Below are positions 43,285 through 52,704 of a stretch of DNA of 64,000 nt, one piece after another. The DNA is taken from NCBI GenBank assembly GCA_017479265.1, contig JAFVCK010000073.1:1-64000 (forward strand), in the 5' to 3' direction. Position 1 is the stretch's first letter, and every line of letters begins with the position of its first letter. Below the pieces are notes generated by a model. That model searched no databases. It saw nothing but the letters and a program-made list of their open reading frames with translations, and was not told where the DNA came from. The position numbers and the translations under genes are program-made. The DNA is from Bacteroidales bacterium (GTDB taxonomy: Bacteria; Bacteroidota; Bacteroidia; Bacteroidales; UBA932).

Positions 43285-44309
43285 TGTCCGGCGAGATGTT
43301 TCTCCCAGGCCCAAGCGGACGCAAGTGTCTCTTCCAGAGACCTTTCGGCCTTCCAGCCGAGCTTCTCGTTGGCCAAGGTAGGGTCGCACCAGATGGCGGT
43401 CACGTCTCCCTCGCGGCGCGGCACGAAACGGCGGTTCAGCTTGATTCCGATCACCTTCTCGAAGGCTTCCACTATCTCCAGCACCGACAGGGGATGGCCC
43501 GTACCGATGTTGTATATCTCGCAGCCGGACTCCATCTTCCCGTCGAGCATGCGGCGCACCGCGAACACATGTGCCTTCGCCAGGTCCACTATGTCTATGA
43601 AGTCACGCAGGCAGGTGCCGTCGGGGGTGGGATAGTCATGTCCGAACAGGGACAGGACCTCACGCTTTCCTATGGCGGTCTGGGTGACGAAAGGCACGAG
43701 GTTGTTGGGCACTCCCCGGGGAAGCTCGCCGATAAGTGCCGAAGGATGGGCTCCGACGGGGTTGAAATACCTCAGCAATATGCCGTTGAGGCTGCCCTTG
43801 GAGGCCTTCACGCAGTCCTGGAGTATGTCCTCGCACATCTTCTTGGTGTTGCCGTAGGGCGAAGTGGCCTGCTTCCTGGGAGACTGCTCCGTGACAGGAA
43901 CGCTGTCAGGCTCGCCATATACGGTAGCCGAAGAGGAGAACAGTATGTTGGTGCATCCGTGGGAGAGCGCCGCCTCGATTACGTTCATGAAGGACTCGAG
44001 GTTGTTCTTGTAGTACATCAGTGGCTTTGCCACCGACTCGCCGACCGCCTTGAAAGCGGCGAAATGTATGACTGCATCTATCTTGCGGGAGGAAAATACC
44101 ATGTCGGCATCCCCGGCCTTGCAGAAATCGGCCTCTATGAAAGGAATGTCGTCCCTTTCCGTTATTTTCTTGACCCCTTCGAAACAGGTCATGTCGCAAT
44201 TCGACATATTGTCGGCGACGACCACATCGTAGCCCGCAGCAATCAGTTCTACAGTTACATGGCTGCCGATGAAGCCGGCTCCGCCGGATACTAGTACCGT
44301 CTTGTTCAT
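43278..44309 (-). CDS. galE: UDP-glucose 4-epimerase
   Basis: 343 aa, typical length. The NAD-binding GGAGFIGSH, the catalytic SSSATVYG Ser and YGNTK (YxxxK), and RYFNPVGAHPSALIGE are all GalE signatures. It interconverts UDP-Glc and UDP-Gal for Leloir metabolism and surface polysaccharides. Its own promoter has a -7 box at 44332-44339 on the minus strand, divergent from the next gene. Confidence 0.96.
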   Translation of the reverse strand: MNKTVLVSGGAGFIGSHVTVELIAAGYDVVVADNMSNCDMTCFEGVKKITERDDIPFIEADFCKAGDADMVFSSRKIDAVIHFAAFKAVGESVAKPLMYYKNNLESFMNVIEAALSHGCTNILFSSSATVYGEPDSVPVTEQSPRKQATSPYGNTKKMCEDILQDCVKASKGSLNGILLRYFNPVGAHPSALIGELPRGVPNNLVPFVTQTAIGKREVLSLFGHDYPTPDGTCLRDFIDIVDLAKAHVFAVRRMLDGKMESGCEIYNIGTGHPLSVLEIVEAFEKVIGIKLNRRFVPRREGDVTAIWCDPTLANEKLGWKAERSLEETLASAWAWEKHLAGQC

Positions 44310-44331
44310 AGTGTTATCTTTAATTTCCGTG

Positions 44332-44360
44332 CAAAGTTAACTAAAATCTTGCTATCTTTG
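44332..44360. promoter_or_regulatory. Divergent promoters of galE (-) and the SurA-like operon (+)
   Basis: Minus-strand TAACTTTG at 44332-44339 and plus-strand TATCTTTG at 44353-44360 both fit TAnnTTTG and lie 13 bases apart in the 108-base gap. Confidence 0.6.
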
Positions 44361-44417
44361 TAGTTTGATAGGCACAATTTATGCTTTGGACTACGTGCCT
44401 TTGCAAGCGGATTATTT

Positions 44418-45263
44418 TTGAAACGCATTCTGGTCATATTGTTTTGCGCCACCCTGGCCGTCTCCTGCGAGTTTTTCTCGGGGGTCATTCATGATGGCAA
44501 GGTGGTCGCTAAGGTCGGCTCGCACAAGCTCTATTCCACAGACCTGGAGAAGTATATCCCTTCGGGCCTCAGTCCGGAGGACAGCGTGCGTCTTGCCATG
44601 CAGTACATAAACTCCTGGGCTTCGGACCAGCTGTACATGGACGTGGCCAGGCGCGAGCTCGGAAAGCAGGACCAGGACGTGACCGACGAGCTGGAGGACT
44701 ACAGGCGTTCCCTTCTGAAGTACCGCTACGAGCAGGCCTATGTCAACCAGCGTCTTGATACCGTCATAACCGCCTCGCAGATAGAGGATTACTTCGAGTC
44801 CCACAAGGACCAGTTCGTGCTCAGGGTGCCTCTGGTGAAGGCCCGCTTCATGAGTTTCTCCAAGGATTCCCCCGTGGTCTCGGAGATACGCAAGAAGATA
44901 TCCTCCCACAAGAGCGCGGAACTCCCCGGCCTTGACAGCCTCGCCTTCTCTTCCGCCCTGCGGTACACCGATTTCGGCGGCGGATGGACGGATGCGGTTA
45001 CGGTTGCTATGGAATTCGGAACGGACTACATGACCCTGATTTCCGGGATGAAAGACGGCTGTTACGAGGCCGAATCCGGCGGGGAAGTGCAGATAGCCCT
45101 GATAACCGACCTGCTCAAAGCCGGGCAGGAAGGCCCCATGGAATACTACAACGAAAAGATAAAGGACATTATCCTGAGCACGCGCAAGCAGCAGCTGCTG
45201 TCCTCCCTGGAGAAGGACCTGATGGCACGTGCGAGGGCTGATGACAGTTTTGTAATATATTGA
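44418..45263 (+). CDS. SurA-like lipoprotein, probable periplasmic folding factor
   Basis: 281 aa starting at a TTG; no in-frame ATG precedes the signal peptide MKRILVILFCATLAVSC. After Cys17 it continues GKVVAKVGSHKLYSTDLEKYIPSG, a SurA-type N-terminal chaperone segment, and SQIEDYFESHKDQFVLRVPLVKARFM leads into a degenerate parvulin-like region. It lies next to surA (overlapping context TGAAGATG) and is probably an outer-membrane protein chaperone without full isomerase activity. Confidence 0.7.
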   Translation: MKRILVILFCATLAVSCEFFSGVIHDGKVVAKVGSHKLYSTDLEKYIPSGLSPEDSVRLAMQYINSWASDQLYMDVARRELGKQDQDVTDELEDYRRSLLKYRYEQAYVNQRLDTVITASQIEDYFESHKDQFVLRVPLVKARFMSFSKDSPVVSEIRKKISSHKSAELPGLDSLAFSSALRYTDFGGGWTDAVTVAMEFGTDYMTLISGMKDGCYEAESGGEVQIALITDLLKAGQEGPMEYYNEKIKDIILSTRKQQLLSSLEKDLMARARADDSFVIY

Positions 45264-45265
45264 AG

Positions 45266-46633
45266 ATGAAGAAGACAGTTCTGATTATCGCCGCGATGGC
45301 CGCCTCCCTGGCGGCAAATGCCCAGACATATCCCGATGACCTCATTGACAAGACCGTTGCCGTGGTCGGCAATGAAATGATATCCATCGGCCTGCTCGAG
45401 AGCGAATTGCGGCAGTACAGCATAGAAATGGGTTCGGTTGACAAGAACATGCGTTGCAACCTGCTGGAGAGCATGCTTGAGTCCAAGCTGTTCCTGATGC
45501 AAGCCAGGGTGGACTCCCTGAGTGTCAACGGGGACATGGTGTCCGCCGAGCTGGACCAGAGAATAAACCGTTTCCGTACCTATTTCGGCGGAGACGAGAA
45601 CCTCGAGAACTATTTCGGAAAGCCCCTGTACAAGCTCCGCCAGGAGTGGAAGCAGCAGCTTGAGGACATGAACCTTACCCAGCAGATGCAGGGTACCATA
45701 GCCCGGGACGTACCCGACATGACTCCCTACGATGTGAAGGAATACCTTGCTTCCATAGACAAGGCCGACATTCCTATGGTGCCCGTCCGCTACCAGCTGA
45801 GCCAGATCTGCATTTATCCCGACAGGGAAGCCGCCAACCTCGCCGTCAAGGAAAAGCTCCTGGACCTGCGCGAAAGGATACTCAACGGAGAGAAGTTCTC
45901 CACACTGGCCAGGATTTATTCCGAGGACGTGCAGAGCGCCCGCAAGGGAGGCGAACTGGGAATGACCTCCAAGTCCATGTTCTGGTCTTCATTCTCGGAT
46001 GCCGCCATGTCCCTCAAGCCCGGCATCATTTCCCAGATTGTGGAGACTCCCGACGGTTTCCATATTCTCGAAGTGCTGGACAAGAAGGGCGACATGATAA
46101 ATGTGCGCCACATACTTCTCAAGCCCCAGTACACGGCCGAAGACCGTGAAAAGGCGTTCAAGACCCTGGACAGCCTTCGCACCGAAATCAATTCCCAGGC
46201 GGTGAGTTTCTCCCTGGCGGCCAGGTTCTATTCCCAGGACCCTTCATCCCGCACCAACGGAGGCCAGATGGCAGACCCTCAGACCGGTTCCGCATATTTC
46301 GAGATGGACAGGCTCAAGCCCCAGGACTACAAGGCCATAAAGGACCTTGCCGAGGGCGAGATTTCAGAGCCCGTCGAGTCCCTTGACAACGAGGGCCGCA
46401 ACGGCAACACTGTCTATAAGATTATAAAGGTGGATAAGGTCATCCCCGCCCATCCTGCCACTTTCGAGGAGGATTACAGCATGCTTGTGGACGATGCCCG
46501 CAACAAGAGGGCAATGGAGGCCATTGACAAGTTCATCAACGAGAAGATAAAGACCACCTATATCACGATAGATCCTATCTTTGCAGGATGCGATTTCAAC
46601 CGTCCCGCATGGAAGGATAAAATCGCGGAATGA
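45266..46633 (+). CDS. surA: SurA-type peptidyl-prolyl isomerase/chaperone
   Basis: 455 aa from the ATG at 45266. A signal peptide ends at ANAQ. An N-terminal SurA chaperone domain (IDKTVAVVGNEMISIGLLESEL) is followed by two parvulin domains: QLSQICIYP...FSTLARIYSEDVQSARKGGELG and VRHILLKPQ...FYSQDPSSRTNGGQM. It guides outer-membrane proteins through the periplasm. It overlaps the LptA-like gene by 4 bases. Confidence 0.9.
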   Translation: MKKTVLIIAAMAASLAANAQTYPDDLIDKTVAVVGNEMISIGLLESELRQYSIEMGSVDKNMRCNLLESMLESKLFLMQARVDSLSVNGDMVSAELDQRINRFRTYFGGDENLENYFGKPLYKLRQEWKQQLEDMNLTQQMQGTIARDVPDMTPYDVKEYLASIDKADIPMVPVRYQLSQICIYPDREAANLAVKEKLLDLRERILNGEKFSTLARIYSEDVQSARKGGELGMTSKSMFWSSFSDAAMSLKPGIISQIVETPDGFHILEVLDKKGDMINVRHILLKPQYTAEDREKAFKTLDSLRTEINSQAVSFSLAARFYSQDPSSRTNGGQMADPQTGSAYFEMDRLKPQDYKAIKDLAEGEISEPVESLDNEGRNGNTVYKIIKVDKVIPAHPATFEEDYSMLVDDARNKRAMEAIDKFINEKIKTTYITIDPIFAGCDFNRPAWKDKIAE

Positions 46634-49600
46634 GATTGCGTATCACCATAGTTCTGCTGCTGGCCCTGCTGCCGGGGTGGATTCTGCCTGCCCAGAGTAC
46701 AAATTCCGAGAAGGTGGATTCCCTTGTGAGCCTGCTGAGCGCACGTTCTGTCGAGCTCCTCGAGCGCGACGGAGTGAGTTTCCGCAAGGTGACAGGTCCG
46801 GCCCGGTTCTTCCATAACAACACCTACCTCGTCTGCGACACGGCCTTGTGGAACATGGAGACCGAGGAGATAGAGTGCATGGGCAATGTCAAGATCCTGC
46901 AGAACGAGACGGTGCTTTCCTCCGACAAACTGATTTACCTTATCAACGAGGACCTGGCGCAGTTCAGGGGCACTCTTGTGCAACTTGAGGACAAGGACCA
47001 CAACACCCTGCGCACACGCTACCTTGACTACAACACCAAGGACAGTATAGCGGTCTTCGAGCAGGGGGGAGCCCTGCGGGACAAGGAAGGCCAGATAATC
47101 GAAAGCCAGACAGGTACTTACGAGTCCAAGGTCAAGCTGTTCACCTTCCTTGAGGACGTGAACATGTTCACCGATTCCATTTTCGTCAAGACCTCCAAGC
47201 TGGAGTATGACACCAGGCGCAACAAGGCCTGGTTCGGCAAGGGGACGGATGCCTGGAAGGACGATGACATGCTCTCTTCCGATGCCGGCTGGTACGAGCG
47301 CGACAGGGAGCTGTTCCTTTTCTGGCGCAATGTGCACGGGATGACGGTGGACAAGGAGATATGGTCCGATTCCCTGTATTTCTGGCGCAATTTCATGGAT
47401 GTTGAGATGCTCGGCAATGTCCAGCTTATGGATACGGTCAACCATGTCTCGGCCGTTGCCGGGCGCATGTACTATCAGGATTCCATTTCCCGCGTGACCA
47501 TGACCCGCGACCCTGCCGTGGTGGGCAAGACCGGCGACACGGGGGCCCCTTCCGATACTGTCTATGTCGGCGCGGACACCCTGATTTACAGGACGGAAAT
47601 GGCCTTCCAGATAGATTCTTCGCGCTACAAGGTGGCCCGCCAGAGACTTGCGAATGCCATGTCCGACGCTGTCGAGGCTTATAGGATAAAGGCTGCCGAG
47701 GAGGCCAAGAAAGCCGCCGAAGAAGCCAAGAAGAAGGACCCCAACTACATAGCCAAGCAGCAGGCCGAGGAGGCCGCAAGAAAGCGCGAGGAGAGAAAGA
47801 ACAAGGGCAAGGCTGCAGTGGATTCTACGGCAGCAGGCGAGAGTCCCGCTCCGGAGGCCCTGTCCCAGATGGCCGATACCCTGTCGGCTGCCACTGATTC
47901 CATAGGAGTTGCCATAGACTCGCTTGGAGCCGTTAGCGATTCCCTCGGCGTGGTCCGGGATTCCCTCGGTGCGGCGCGTCCCGACTCTCTCGGAGTAAAG
48001 ATAGATTCTCTTGTGAACCGCATAGATTCCCTTGCAAGGGACATTTCCGGCGTAGCCCCTGCCGCCCCTGCCCAGCCCGATGTGACGGAGCCTCTTGACT
48101 CAGCGGCGCAGGCGCTCAAGGATTCTCTGGATGCCGTGGCAGCCAAGTTCAGGGCCGATTCCATAGCCAGGGCGGACTCCATTCAGAAGGCCATAAGAGA
48201 CTCTATAATAGCGGATTCCATAGCCCGGATGCCCAAGGATTCCACCCGGTTCGGCTTCCTTACCGCACTGCGCAATGTGCGTCTGTTCAGGGAGGACATG
48301 CAGATGAGATGCGACTCTCTGGAGTACTGCGACCTGGACTCTCTGATAAGGCTGTACAAGGAGCCTATAGTATGGAATGAAAAGAGGAGGCAGTATGTGG
48401 CCGACAGCCTGCACATAGTGCCCCGCGAGGGCAAGATAGACAGGGCCTATCTCATTTCCAACGCCTTCATAATAATACAGGAAGACAGCCTGTGCTTCGA
48501 CCAGATACGCAGCGCCGAAATGCTGGCATTCTTCGATTCCACTACGGCGCTGAGGCGTTTCGACGCGCTGGGAGATGCTTCCGCGGTGTTCTACCTCCAG
48601 GAGGACAGCGTCTTCGCCACCGTCAACAAGAGCGAGGCCCGCATGCTTTCCACGGAGTTCAAGGACGGGGACATAGACATACTGTATTACTACGACAATC
48701 CCAAGACGGATGCCCATCCTCTTGCCCAGATGAAGAAGGAGGACAGGGTGCTGAAGGGATTCAACTGGCAGCCCGACCTGCGTCCCAGAAGGAAGGAGGA
48801 CATTACCTCGTGGAAGGCCCGCATGTCGGAGCGCAGCACATACTCTTCCCGTCCGAGGGCCAGTTTCCGCCAGACCGACATATACTTCCCCGGTTATATG
48901 GCCGGAGTGTATAAGGATATGAAGGACAAGGAGATACGCCGCCAGCAGAGGGAGCGTGCGAGAAAGGCCCGCGAGGAGTTCCTGAAGGATTCCACGGCAA
49001 GGGCCCTGCGGGATTCCCTCGTGGCAGATTCCTTGAAGGTCATAGCGGACTCCCTGTTCAGGCTGGATTCCCTCAAGGCCGTGCAGGATTCTCTCAAAGC
49101 CGTACAGGACTCCTTGAAGGCAGTGCAGGATTCCGTCTCGGCAGTGGTGCGCGATTCCCTGTCGCGGCTTCCAAAGGACAGCAGCGGCGTAGCCGGAGCG
49201 GTGGTGCTGTCAAAGGCTGAAATCCAGGCCGCCGAAAAAGCCCGCAAAGAGAAGGAACGCGCAGAGCGCAAGAAGGCCCGGCAGGAGGCCAGGGCGGCGA
49301 AGGAGGCTGCCCGCGAGGCCGAATGGGCCCGTCTTGACAGCCTGGATGCTGTAAAGGACTCCCTCGCCAAGGAAAAGGCGCAGCAGAAGATAAGGGATCG
49401 TAAGCTCAAGCAGATCGAAAGAGCCCGCAAGCAGGAACTGCGCGATGCGCAGAAACTGGAAAAGTACCGCCGGCGTTTCGAGCGTCAGAAAGCCCGCAAA
49501 CTGGCCCGGGAAGCCGCCAAGGCCGCCCGGAAGGCCCGGAGTGAAGCCCTTAAGTCCAAACCCGTGGTCCCTGAGCCCGACCTCCCTGAGTCCCTTAAGT

Positions 49601-49674
49601 CCAGGGCAAAAGAAATCCCGGAGGCGGAAGCCGTCCGGGACACTCTCGAGGGCGAAGCTGTTATTCAGCCTTAG
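46630..49674 (+). CDS. LptA/OstA-like LPS transport protein with large low-complexity insert and tail
   Basis: 1014 aa, about twice the usual Bacteroidota OstA-like length. A signal peptide is at the start. An OstA-type beta-jellyroll follows (FFHNNTYLVCDTALWNMETEEIECMGNVKIL, then SSDKLIYLINEDLAQFRGTLVQL). A charged Ala/Lys/Glu stretch leads to a run of Asp-Ser-Leu units about every 7 residues (near 415-480), then a second OstA-like part, then another DSLKAVQ run and a basic Arg/Lys/Ala coiled coil. It probably works in LPS transport across the periplasm. The repeats are the odd part. Confidence 0.8.
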   Translation: MRLRITIVLLLALLPGWILPAQSTNSEKVDSLVSLLSARSVELLERDGVSFRKVTGPARFFHNNTYLVCDTALWNMETEEIECMGNVKILQNETVLSSDKLIYLINEDLAQFRGTLVQLEDKDHNTLRTRYLDYNTKDSIAVFEQGGALRDKEGQIIESQTGTYESKVKLFTFLEDVNMFTDSIFVKTSKLEYDTRRNKAWFGKGTDAWKDDDMLSSDAGWYERDRELFLFWRNVHGMTVDKEIWSDSLYFWRNFMDVEMLGNVQLMDTVNHVSAVAGRMYYQDSISRVTMTRDPAVVGKTGDTGAPSDTVYVGADTLIYRTEMAFQIDSSRYKVARQRLANAMSDAVEAYRIKAAEEAKKAAEEAKKKDPNYIAKQQAEEAARKREERKNKGKAAVDSTAAGESPAPEALSQMADTLSAATDSIGVAIDSLGAVSDSLGVVRDSLGAARPDSLGVKIDSLVNRIDSLARDISGVAPAAPAQPDVTEPLDSAAQALKDSLDAVAAKFRADSIARADSIQKAIRDSIIADSIARMPKDSTRFGFLTALRNVRLFREDMQMRCDSLEYCDLDSLIRLYKEPIVWNEKRRQYVADSLHIVPREGKIDRAYLISNAFIIIQEDSLCFDQIRSAEMLAFFDSTTALRRFDALGDASAVFYLQEDSVFATVNKSEARMLSTEFKDGDIDILYYYDNPKTDAHPLAQMKKEDRVLKGFNWQPDLRPRRKEDITSWKARMSERSTYSSRPRASFRQTDIYFPGYMAGVYKDMKDKEIRRQQRERARKAREEFLKDSTARALRDSLVADSLKVIADSLFRLDSLKAVQDSLKAVQDSLKAVQDSVSAVVRDSLSRLPKDSSGVAGAVVLSKAEIQAAEKARKEKERAERKKARQEARAAKEAAREAEWARLDSLDAVKDSLAKEKAQQKIRDRKLKQIERARKQELRDAQKLEKYRRRFERQKARKLAREAAKAARKARSEALKSKPVVPEPDLPESLKSRAKEIPEAEAVRDTLEGEAVIQP

Positions 49675-50155
49675 TAAAACTCGTGCTCTTATAGTCTTTC
49701 ACCCACACCTGGCGGTCTATGGCCTCGTCCAGGGATATCATCGTATCCGTAGCCTGGATGTAGGGAATCTTCTGTATGGTACGCAGGAGGACCTCCATCA
49801 GGTGGTCGTTGTTGAGGCAGTACATCTTGACCAGCAGGGCGTATTTGCCGGTTACGAAATGACACTCCACGATTTCGGGAATCTTCTTCAGCGAAGCGAC
49901 CACTTCGAGGTATTTGTCCGCCTCGGAGAGGGAGATGCTGATGAACGCGCATACATTCAGTCCCAGGGCCTGGGGCTTTACGAGCAGCCTTGAACCGGTG
50001 ATTACTCCGTTGGCTTCCAGGCGCTTGACCCTCTGGTGTATGGCGGCTCCCGAAACTCCGCACTCACGTGCTATTTCGAGGAAAGGCATTCTTGCGTTCT
50101 TGACCAGGAAGGATAGTATCTTCTGGTCCGTGGGGTCGATGTGGTAAATTGCCAT
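49661..50155 (-). CDS. Lrp/AsnC family transcriptional regulator
   Basis: 164 aa. An N-terminal HTH (DQKILSFLVKNARMPFLEIARECGVSGAAIHQRVKRLEANGVI) is joined to a RAM ligand-binding domain (AFISISLSEADKYLEVVASLKKIPEIVECHFVTGKYALLVKM). It probably senses an amino acid. Its 3' end overlaps the convergent LptA-like gene by 14 bases. A 9-bp inverted repeat brackets its promoter. Confidence 0.93.
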   Translation of the reverse strand: MAIYHIDPTDQKILSFLVKNARMPFLEIARECGVSGAAIHQRVKRLEANGVITGSRLLVKPQALGLNVCAFISISLSEADKYLEVVASLKKIPEIVECHFVTGKYALLVKMYCLNNDHLMEVLLRTIQKIPYIQATDTMISLDEAIDRQVWVKDYKSTSFTKAE

Positions 50156-50157
50156 AG

Positions 50158-50206
50158 TTTCAAATTGTAATTAATTCACCTGCAAATCTAAATAAAAAAT
50201 TTGAAA
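50158..50206 (-). promoter_or_regulatory. Lrp-family gene promoter bracketed by inverted repeat
   Basis: The -7 box TAGATTTG lies at 50183-50190 on the minus strand. TTTCAAATT (50158-50166) and AATTTGAAA (50198-50206) are exact inverses on either side, a likely autoregulatory operator. Confidence 0.5.
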
Positions 50207-50235
50207 TGTGGTGACAGCGTGGCAGAAAAATAACT

Positions 50236-52554
50236 TTATTTTTTAAATCTGCGCTTGTAACCGCCCTTGGAAGCACTTGCAGGGCCTGCCGCTATTATGG
50301 CCTGGCACTTGGCAAGGTCCAGCCCTGCGGGGTCTGTGCCGCGGGGTATCTTGTAGTTGCCGCCCGCATGCTTTATGTAAGGGCCGAAACGGCCGTTTAT
50401 GACCTGTATGTCCTCCTCCTTGAACTCCATCATCACCGCACCTGCCCCGCCTTTGTCGGGAGTGCTGTCTATCAGTGCCTTGCATTCTTCGAGGCTGATG
50501 GTGAGAGGGTCCTTTCCACGGGGAAGTGATATGTTCCTGCCGCCATATTTGAGGTAGGGGCCGTAGCGTCCTTTGAGGGCCGACACTTCCACTCCGTCTA
50601 TGGTGCCCACCGTCCTCGGCAGTTCGAAAAGCTTGAGCGCATCCTCGAGGGTGAGGCTCTCTATGAGCTGCCCGGGAGCGAGGTTGGCATAGTGGCGGTT
50701 TTCGCCTTCTCCTTTCTGTACGTAAGGTCCCCACTGTCCGTACCTTGCCACCAGAGGCTGTCCGTCCTTGGGGTCCACTCCCAGCTGCTTGCTGACATGG
50801 CTGTACTGCCTGTCGCTTATGACTTCCTCCACCTTCTTGTGGAAGGGGGCGTAGAACTCCTCTATCACCTTGGTCCACTGCTGCTTGCCCTCGGCGACCT
50901 CGTCGAAATCCTTCTCCACGTTGGCCGTGAAATCGTAGTCCATCACCGTCTCGAAATTGCTGGTGAGATAGTCGGCCACTATCATTCCTATTTCCTGGGG
51001 CAGAAGGCGGCTCTTCTCGGCTCCGACAGTCTCCACGACCTCCTTGGAGCTAATCTGGGAGCCCTTCAGGGTGAGGTTGGTCACCTTGTGCTTTTCGCCG
51101 TCCTTGTCGCCGCGGATTACATAGCCCCTTCCCGTCGTCAGGGTGGAAACTATGGCCCCGTAGGTGGACGGACGGCCTATTCCGAGCTCTTCGAGTTTCT
51201 TTATGAGGGTAGCCTCGGAATACCTCGGAGGAGCCGGCGTGAACTTGCACAGGGCATCGATTGCAAGGGGGGACATACTGCATCCGGTGTTGATTTCAGG
51301 CAGAATCACCTCGTCCTCCGCACGGGTGTCGTCGCTTCCTTCCATATATACTTTCAGGAAGCCGTCGAACAGCACCTGCATGGCCTGGATTCCGAATTTT
51401 TCCTCCCTGCGGTCGGAGGCGACCTTTATGTCCGTGCGCAGCACCCTGGCATCCGACATCTGGGAGGCCACGGTGCGCTTCCATATAAGGGAATACAGCT
51501 TTTTCTCCTGGGGAGTGCCCTGTATCTCCACGTTGTCTATGAAGGTGGGGCGTATGGCTTCGTGGGCCTCCTGCGCTCCCTTGGTGCCCGTCTTGTATTG
51601 GCGGGTCTTGGAGTATTCGGCTCCGTAAATGCTTGTTATGAAGCTCTTTGCAGTGCCGAGAGCGAGGCTCGAAAGATTCACCGAGTCGGTTCTCATATAG
51701 GTTATGAGACCCCTCTCGTACAGGGCCTGCGCCACTCTCATGGTGGTGCTCACGGGGAAGCGGAGCTTGCGGGAAGCCTCCTGCTGGAGGGTAGAGGTGG
51801 TGAAAGGCGGGGCGGGAACCCTCGTGCCTTCCTTCTTCTCCACAGAGCATACGCTGAACGATGCGCCTATGCAGTCCTCGAGGAAGCGGCGGGCCTCCTC
51901 AATGGTGTTGAAACGGCTCTCCAGGGCGGCTTTGACCTTCACCGAAGAGGCTGTGCCCTCGGGATGGAAAACGGCCTCCACCCTGTAGAAAGGCTCGTTC
52001 GAGCAGGCCATTATTTCCTTTTCCCTGTCCGTTATGAGCCTCAAGGCCACGCTCTGCACGCGTCCGGCGGAGAGCTTGGGCTGGATTTTCCTCCACAGGA
52101 TGGGGGATAGTTCGAAACCTACCAGGCGGTCCATCACCCTTCTGGCCTGCTGTGCGTTCACCAGGTTCATGTCTATGTCCCTGGGATTCTGTATTGCGTT
52201 GGTTATGGCCGTCTTGGTGATTTCGTGGAATACTATGCGCTTTGTTTTTTCGCTCTTAAGTCCCAGCGCATCAAAAAGATGCCAGGATATGGCCTCTCCC
52301 TCGCGGTCCTCATCGGAGGCAAGCCATACGGTGTCGGCCTCCTTCGCGAGGCGGCCCAGCTCGGCGACAAGCGCCTTCTTCCTCGAAGGAATGACATATT
52401 CGGGCTTGAATCCGTGCTCTATGTCCACGCTGAGTTTCTTCTCCTGCAAATCCCTAATATGTCCTTCGCTGGATTTAACCACGTAATCCTTGCCCAGGAA
52501 CTTCTGTATCGTATGTCCCTTTGTGGGGGACTCCACTATAACAAGATTAGTCAT
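50236..52554 (-). CDS. topA: DNA topoisomerase I
   Basis: 772 aa. TOPRIM motifs are LVIVESPTKG and ASDEDREGEAI. The catalytic Tyr is in GLITYMRTDS. HEAIRPT and GIGRPSTYG are type IA signatures. The C-terminal region has repeats of the form GRYGPYLKYGG and GRFGPYIKHAGG in place of zinc ribbons, then a basic GGYKRRFKK end. It relaxes negative supercoils. It stands alone with an AT-rich gap to the divergent PBP gene. Confidence 0.97.
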   Translation of the reverse strand: MTNLVIVESPTKGHTIQKFLGKDYVVKSSEGHIRDLQEKKLSVDIEHGFKPEYVIPSRKKALVAELGRLAKEADTVWLASDEDREGEAISWHLFDALGLKSEKTKRIVFHEITKTAITNAIQNPRDIDMNLVNAQQARRVMDRLVGFELSPILWRKIQPKLSAGRVQSVALRLITDREKEIMACSNEPFYRVEAVFHPEGTASSVKVKAALESRFNTIEEARRFLEDCIGASFSVCSVEKKEGTRVPAPPFTTSTLQQEASRKLRFPVSTTMRVAQALYERGLITYMRTDSVNLSSLALGTAKSFITSIYGAEYSKTRQYKTGTKGAQEAHEAIRPTFIDNVEIQGTPQEKKLYSLIWKRTVASQMSDARVLRTDIKVASDRREEKFGIQAMQVLFDGFLKVYMEGSDDTRAEDEVILPEINTGCSMSPLAIDALCKFTPAPPRYSEATLIKKLEELGIGRPSTYGAIVSTLTTGRGYVIRGDKDGEKHKVTNLTLKGSQISSKEVVETVGAEKSRLLPQEIGMIVADYLTSNFETVMDYDFTANVEKDFDEVAEGKQQWTKVIEEFYAPFHKKVEEVISDRQYSHVSKQLGVDPKDGQPLVARYGQWGPYVQKGEGENRHYANLAPGQLIESLTLEDALKLFELPRTVGTIDGVEVSALKGRYGPYLKYGGRNISLPRGKDPLTISLEECKALIDSTPDKGGAGAVMMEFKEEDIQVINGRFGPYIKHAGGNYKIPRGTDPAGLDLAKCQAIIAAGPASASKGGYKRRFKK

Positions 52555-52704
52555 GTCCTTATCTCAAATTTCTCAAACAAGCCAAACCTCATTTTTTTGG
52601 TTTGGGACTGCAAAGTAAATCAGATTTGGGGGATTTTTCAAAATTTTATAGTTATTTTTGTACTTTGAAAAATCGATGAAAATTTATTTTCATAATTTTT
52701 TGGC
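52555..52704. promoter_or_regulatory. Divergent promoter region topA / PBP1A
   Basis: AT-rich. CCAAACC (52582-52588) and GGTTTGG (52599-52605) form an inverted repeat near the topA start. A plus-strand -7 box TATTTTTG at 52653-52660 predicts a leader of about 40 nt for the PBP gene. Confidence 0.45.

Noticed and set aside
49060..49140. Tandem 21-base repeats as a possible mobile or CRISPR-like array
   Set aside because: They are in frame within the LptA/OstA-like gene and encode DSLKAVQ units; there are no spacers.
50692..52110. 472-aa open frame on the plus strand
   Set aside because: Antisense to topA; no coherent protein features.
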